A stretch of DNA of 64,000 nt from Manduca sexta (Eukaryota; Arthropoda; Insecta; Lepidoptera; Sphingidae), in contig NW_023595253.1 of assembly GCF_014839805.1 (NCBI RefSeq), positions 62,001-126,000 on the forward strand, written 5' to 3'. Under the pieces are notes generated by a model, which did no database searches, was not told the DNA's origin, and worked only from the letters and a program-made list of their open reading frames with translations. The position numbers were made by a program, and so were the translations under genes. This document shows positions 58,452-64,000 of the stretch, one piece after another (position 1 is the stretch's first letter; each line of letters starts with the position of its first letter).

Positions 58452-59082
58452 GTTACCGATGGTAGGATATATTTTATATCCGCCCGGATAGCGAACACCG
58501 TACACAAGGTGTGTAAACTCGCCATAGTGGCTCACGTAAGTGTGTCGCGTTCCCGGATCAGCCTGTGTATATCTGGTTCCAACAGATCGGCATAGTAGTG
58601 GCCGGCCTTTGCTTGATTTTGTACATTATTCTATATGTAATGGTTAATAATACGAAAAAGAAGCACTCCTGCGAAAACTGCATAAAAATTGGTTAAAAAA
58701 TGAGCGAGTAATTCATATTTAAAATATTGTAATGTGCAGAAGTGGGGGCGATGTGCGGGGGATATCGCTTCATCTCTTTCTCTCGCACGCGTCTTAATTC
58801 CCGATGACGTCACAAGTGGGTATTTCGTCTCTTTTCTGTTTCTTGTTAATTACCCCTTCCATCGAAATTCAAAGACTTATAACTAGTAGATTTTTTAACG
58901 GATTTTAATAATTCCTTCTGTGTTATAATTTATATTATGTAAATATTTGATAATATTAAAGAACAAAAATTAGTCCGGTACCCTATTGTGGCGACTGCCA
59001 AGACGTAATCATCTTTCGTCAATTGACATTCTATTGGACCCCAATCCACTTACCATTAGGTACAGCGGGGTCACTTGGACGC
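58452..59082 (-). repeat. SINE-4 body split by about 380 bp
   Basis: 58452-58600 (GATATATTTTATATCCGCCC, CGTTCCCGGATCAGCCTG) and 58985-59082 (GGCGACTGCCAAGACGTAAT, TTGACATTCTATTGGACCCC) are consecutive parts of SINE-4. Confidence 0.8.
58603..58984. mobile_element. Insertion of unknown type in SINE-4
   Basis: About 380 bp beginning near GGCCGGCCTTTGC and ending near GTCCGGTACCC, with a GC-rich core. The core includes a TGACGTCA palindrome at 58804-58811 (CRE-like). No clear target duplication or inverted ends. Confidence 0.5.
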
Positions 59083-59099
59083 GCCAGTGTAAAAAAATA

Positions 59100-59740
59100 C
59101 AAAATAAAACAGTTTTATATAGTATACATGTGTGTATGTAGTTCATCAGATCTGTGTAGAAAATATGAAAAAGTTACTAGTAAATATTTCAAGCAATTGT
59201 ATATTTTCCGTTTACGAGCCAAATTGATAATTATATAAGGAGCAATGAATCACATTAAAATTTCCGAACACTGATTAATAATAATCAGTTTCCTTTGTTC
59301 TAAGTATAAACACAACCCAATTTGTCACAACTCAAGTCATTTCGACAAGACGATATATTTCGATCAGCATTTAAATTATTTTAAACCACATTAACTGATT
59401 TATTAAAGTAAGGTTAAGCCGACATTAGTATTAAGTAATCAAATAATATGACTTTGAAAAGTCATTTCAATGATTTTTCAGACATTGTAGATATTATTAT
59501 TCAACAAATTATCATTATTTATTACTCATATAAACATTATGCGATTCGATTATAAAATGCGTAATATATAATGCTCAATCATATACAATAATATAGCTTT
59601 TTGCTTACAAAGAATACATTTTGTTGCGAAATCAATAAAGTGTTATTCAAGAGTCCTTAATGTTATAATAATAAGGAAGTGGCGACTTAATTCTCAAGGT
59701 TATAAGTTGAACTCATATGAAGTCAACTAATTGCTTATGT
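59100..59740. other. Nothing clearly recognised
   Basis: AT-rich, no features. Confidence 0.5.
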
Positions 59741-59744
59741 TTAG

Positions 59745-59855
59745 GCGAATGTTAAACATCAAAATTGAACTATTTTTCGAATTTTATCGCGGTATTTTTT
59801 TATCATAATTTACTCCCGACGTTTTGAAGACTTTACAGCCTTCATGGTCATATAA
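59745..59855 (+). repeat. RepD fragment
   Basis: GCGAATGTTAAACATCAAAA, TTTTTCGAATTTTATCGCGG, CTTTACAGCCTTCATGGTCA. Confidence 0.75.
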
Positions 59856-60027
59856 AGTTATCTCAATAAGTCACTATTATCCGTGGCCTGCACAACTTTA
59901 ACAATTAACAATTAACAATGTACTTAATGTTTCGCAGCAAGGTGACGACGTCTAGCGAGGCAGATGAAGTTTCCTGCTTCATACAATATATTCATTAGTT
60001 TGCATTTTTATAGTATTGTTGATTAAA

Positions 60028-60308
60028 GGACTGCTGTAATTGTACACGGTACAAATACAACTACCACGCTAAGCTCCTGGGTCCGAATCCCAAGTCGGGC
60101 CAAAGTAATTAAGACTGGGTTTTTCCAACTTAACGAAAAACTCAGTCGCAACTCGGAGTCAGAGAGTTGGCGATGTGATATCCCGTGTCTTGGAAAGCAC
60201 GTAAAGCCGTTGGTTCTGCATATGATCTCTCTCAGGTCATGTCGGATTGCCATCTCACTGTACTATAAGAGTAGAGGAACAGAGAGTGCACCTGTATATT
60301 GCGCACAT
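60028..60308 (+). repeat. SINE-2 copy
   Basis: GTAATTGTACACGGTACAAA, CTCCTGGGTCCGAATCCC, AACTCGGAGTCAGAGAGTTG, GGTCATGTCGGATTGCCATC, GAGTGCACCTGTATATTGCG. Confidence 0.9.
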
Positions 60309-60309
60309 A

Positions 60310-60556
60310 CTTATCTATATATATAAAAATGAATCCCAATTTCCCTCGGTCACGCCATCACGCGTGAACCGCTGGACCGATGTCACTATTTGTTTTTTTG
60401 TTGTGTTTGTTATTGTCAGGAGAAAGATCTTATGAAAGAAAAAATTAAGGAAGTTGAGCGGAACGTTAGAACATTTAAGAAAAGTTAATTCCAGCGATTG
60501 ACAGAATGCGCGCTGCAAATTCATAGGACGGGACAACGTCTGTCAGGGCAGCTAGT
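60310..60556 (-). repeat. RepF retroelement tail, reversed
   Basis: TATATATATAAAAATGAATC, GGTCACGCCATCACGCGTGA, GGAAGTTGAGCGGAACG, AGAATGCGCGCTGCAAATTC, CAACGTCTGTCAGGGCAGCT. Confidence 0.9.
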
Positions 60557-60694
60557 GCACTATAATATGTCCTGCATACTTAGCTGATTTCCATTGAAAT
60601 TGAGCGCCGTGATCGAAATTCGATTAGGAAGGAATAAAAAAAGAAAGAGGAACTTATTTTGTTTATTTGATACTATAATGGTTTAACATATGAC

Positions 60695-60995
60695 ATAAGC
60701 CCTAGTAACATACTGTCCCACAGCAGGGCACGGGCCTCCCCTACGATTGGGAGGGATTAGGCCTTAGTCCACCACGCTGGCTTAACGCGGTACGCACCCT
60801 CAAAATTCCTATAGAGAACTTCTCAGGTATGCAGGTTTCCTCACGATGTTTTCCTTCACCGTTAAAGCAAGCGTTAATTCACAAAGAATACACACATATT
60901 TTTTTTGAAAAGTAAGGGGTATGTGCTTTTGGGCTTTGAACCTGCGGTCATTCGTCTCGCCAGGCCGTTCCACAATCAACTAGGCTATCGCCGCT
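60695..60995 (-). repeat. SINE-3, full length
   Basis: TACTGTCCCACAGCAGGGCA, GATTAGGCCTTAGTCCACCA, TATGCAGGTTTCCTCACGAT, and the head TCCACAATCAACTAGGCTAT with CGCCGC, reversed. Confidence 0.92.
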
Positions 60996-61349
60996 AATAT
61001 TACACACAAATATTAATGTAGTTATACTTCTAAAATAGACAAAGACCTAGGCTACTCAATAACCATATATAAATATAACACATAACAGGCCGTCTGCTTG
61101 TATACAGATAACATATCTATCAGCCTTGACCTAATTAACAACAAATTCAATAATTACAATGTTGGGAGCAAAGTTCAGCTCACTCTAAATAGGCCAATAA
61201 ATAATATCTGTCACGTACCGAATCATGTTGCATTTGATGATTATAATTTGTTTAATAATGTGATATAAATGCGAAATATTGTATGATGTATTTTGTTAGA
61301 AGTAAGGGAAAATAGTAAACGATGTTGGATGAGATGTGCTCGGTACTTT

Positions 61350-61645
61350 TCTTTTTATTGCTTTGAATGACGAGACGAGCTTGCCGGTCGCCTGATCGTA
61401 AGCGATACGACCGCCCATAAACAGTAGAAACACCATCCAACACCTTGAATTACAAAGTTTTGTTTGGTACTTCACTGCGCTCGCCATCCTGAGACATGAG
61501 ATCTTAAGTCTTACCATGTCCAGTAGTTACACTGGCTACAATATCCTTCAAACTAGAACACAACAGTGACTGCACACTAGCGCCAGAGGTAGACATTGGG
61601 GCGGTACCCACCCAGGCGGACTCTCACATATGAGAGACCTACCAG
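61350..61645 (-). repeat. RepA interspersed repeat
   Basis: From TTTTTATTGCTTTGAATGAC to CTCACATATGAGAGACCTAC; essentially full length, reversed. Confidence 0.9.
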
Positions 61646-62450
61646 AAAAACAATAAATATATATTAGTACTTATAAAGTAATTTTTAAAGCGGAAAAATA
61701 CACGGAGTACTTATCTTCAAGGCTACGACTAATACTTAGTTATTAATAAACATCAATATATTTTAAACGTAATAGGTTGAAAAGTCAAGTATCCAAAAGT
61801 ATAAATTAATTATACACGTATATTATTTAGTTACAAATGTATCTTTCACGTGGAAAATAAATTAAAAAAATACTATTAAATGACCTTTTACTTAGTTTGT
61901 GATTATGAACTAATCCATTGATAATCAACTAATCACGGCTGGCGGTCGTAATCATGTCCATGGTAAAATCACCTCTAAACAAATTGCGTTAAGGTTATAA
62001 TTAAATATCAATTTTTATGTGGCATATCTTTCTGTTTACATCATAAAAATGATGGTTCGTTGAAGACAAAAAACAGCGGGTATAAATCACTTGTTGTTAT
62101 TTTAAAGATAAACGGATTTTATTAATTAACATTTTTAAACAAAATCCGAGTAATCAACTCTCATCAGCTGAAATTCTCTGGACCGTTCCCCTCTAACCAT
62201 CAGGAATAAAGGGAGCCTTTGTCGCGCCCGCATAAAAAAAGGGATAGAAAAACCATCTAAAAAGATCCTAAGGAAGGCTCATACAACGCCTCATAACACT
62301 AGAAGCAAAACCTATAACTTTTTGCACAAGTTTACGTAGCATTAAGGTATTTGTTTATTTTTAAATATAAGGTCTATTTTTAATTCATTCACTAATTTTA
62401 TTCTGCCTTGACTTTGGTCAATAAATATTACTAGTCTTACTTCTTATCTT
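61646..62450. other. Nothing clearly recognised
   Basis: AT-rich, no features. Confidence 0.5.
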
Positions 62451-62451
62451 A

Positions 62452-62700
62452 CTAATATTATAAATACGAAAGATTGAATGTTGGAAGTAAACGCAGTAAA
62501 AGCTGAACGGATTTGGATGGAATTTGGCACACAGGAAGATTGTAGCCTGGATTAATACATACTTTATCCCGGTAATTATCTACCGGAAATAATGGGATTT
62601 TTAATGAGATTTAAATAACACTATAAATCGCTAAAATCTTTTAAGAACTTTTGTAGAAGGAAAAGGTTTTTACGTGGGCGAAGCCTCGGTCGACACCTAT
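62452..62700 (-). repeat. LINE-tail repeat, RepB-related
   Basis: ACTAATATTATAAATACGAA, TGAACGGATTTGGATGGAAT, TTTACGTGGGCGAAGCCTCG. Confidence 0.8.
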
Positions 62701-62885
62701 ATTTAATAGTTGTCACCTTTCGCTTGAAGCCTGGCAGTGGTTAACAAAAAGTGTAGCGATCAACATGCGGCTGTTTGAAGTTGCAATGACGACTATCAGA
62801 GCTGCTCTAAAAATTAAAAATATATATCTAAACACACCAAGTACGTGGTAATAATAGCGAAAATTCAAGCGTACATATAATTGCA

Positions 62886-63022
62886 GGGTCCAATAGATTG
62901 CAGGTTCCGATTCCAACAGGCCTACACAGCTGTGTCGACTGTCGAGGAGTAATCATCTCTCGCCAGTCGACATTCTGTTGGACGTCCACTTACCATCAGT
63001 GCAGTGGGATCACTTTGCCGTG
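62886..63022 (-). repeat. SINE-4 fragment
   Basis: TTCCGATTCCAACAGGCCTA, GGAGTAATCATCTCTCGCCA, GTCGACATTCTGTTGGACG. Confidence 0.82.
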
Positions 63023-63665
63023 CCTGAAGATAAAATATTTTTAGTAATTTATAAATGTAACAATATTTGGAATGAAATTTACTTTGTCTTCAAGCATAGT
63101 CCCTTCAGCCTTGTTCGCTACGAAACATGTGGCATTCAACCTACCAGCATTGAAGCGACTTTGTAAAATTAAAACTTTGATATTAATTTAAAACATTAAT
63201 TAAAAGTGTATACAAAGTTTTTATTTCTTCATCCACGACATTAATGTGTGAACAATGTATTTCCTAGGTTTAATTTGTTGCGCTACAATTCAACACGTGC
63301 AAGTTATAATTGCTAGATGCACATCTGCAAATACATGTTATAAAAAAATAATAACATGTTTGTATGAAGTTTAGTATTATAATGATTGTAAGGGTCTGTT
63401 CACGTGATTTTTATAAAAAAAAATTACATTATTTTTGTTGCATAATATAGACTATAATTTTATTTAAATCACTTTGTCTCTGGTGGTTAAGGAAGGTCGG
63501 AACTATTCCATCCATATTTCATAGAGCTTAAATTTCTGTGATGTGATAGATACGGAGTTGTTAGATTATATAGAGCGGACATTGCGAAGATTGTCATACA
63601 ATAATTTTGCGGTCATGCGATGGTTATTCAGTCTACCATGAAATAGCAAAACGCCAATATAGAAT
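63023..63665. other. Nothing clearly recognised
   Basis: AT-rich, no features. Confidence 0.5.
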
Positions 63666-63667
63666 CG

Positions 63668-63917
63668 TACTAATATTATAAATGCGCAAGTTTGTGAGGA
63701 TGGATATATGTTTGTTCCTCTTTCACGAAAAAACTACTGAACGGATTTGGTTGAAACTTTACTGTAATATTGGTTATACATCAGAATAACACATAGGCTA
63801 CAATTTATAATGATTTTGTGTAATTTGGTCATAATATAACGATAAATATCAAGTAAGTCGGAAAAAAAATATTCCGGGAAACTCATTCACGCGGGCGAAG
63901 CCGCGAGCAAAGGCTAG
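63668..63917 (-). repeat. LINE-tail repeat, RepB-related
   Basis: ACTAATATTATAAATGCGCA, CTACTGAACGGATTTGGTTG, TTCACGCGGGCGAAGCCGCG, AGCAAAGGCTAGTA. Confidence 0.88.
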
Positions 63918-64000
63918 TACTTCATATTTTTTTCTTATCGTGATTTGCACGTTTTAAATGTCCATTTTAGCATATTTTCTATAAATATATTTTATATGGA

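Noticed and set aside
60023..60253. 76-codon minus frame
   Set aside because: It is the antisense of SINE-2.

Overview
This is a 64 kb stretch of AT-rich animal nuclear DNA, almost certainly from a moth or butterfly. The evidence is a spliced insect-type ABCG transporter gene plus dense interspersed repeats of kinds typical of Lepidoptera: several tRNA-derived SINEs, 3' ends of non-LTR retrotransposons, TIR elements and foldback MITEs. There is no sign of bacterial, phage or plasmid organisation. The repeat labels used here (RepA-RepF, SINE-1 to SINE-4) are working names for this window, not database names.

The only host gene I can support is on the minus strand. Four exons (39514-39568, 11796-11916, 10481-10738, 9911-10097) join in frame, with GT-AG introns, into 207 codons. 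They encode the nucleotide-binding domain of an ABCG half-transporter: Walker A, Q-loop, LSGGQ-type signature, Walker B and the switch histidine. The C-terminal membrane domain must lie beyond the left edge, because no further exon was found between 1 and 9910. The first intron is about 27.6 kb and consists largely of transposable-element debris.

Layout. 1-9900 is a nested-repeat zone: a 1.2 kb TIR element with a decayed reading frame and a foldback MITE inside it; a hAT-like MITE inserted in a SINE; and two head-to-tail RepB elements carrying 122-123 bp tandem arrays. 9911-11916 holds three ABCG exons. 11917-39513 is intron 1, with LINE C-terminal remnants, SINEs, a second foldback MITE and an inverted RepB element with its own tandem array. 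39577-64000 is upstream of the first recognised coding exon and holds repeats, a fairly intact LINE C-terminus (42618-43018), the longest foldback MITE (52756-53114) and several palindromes. Any 5' untranslated exon or promoter of the ABCG gene should lie here or further right, but I could not identify one.

I found no new gene system. The most informative signals are structural: tandem amplification of an internal module of RepB in some copies beside a one-module copy elsewhere; an 8-bp target duplication placing a hAT-like MITE in the promoter box of a SINE; a TTAA-flanked foldback family with one-sided arm deletions; and SINE families with different bodies that share one tRNA-like head.
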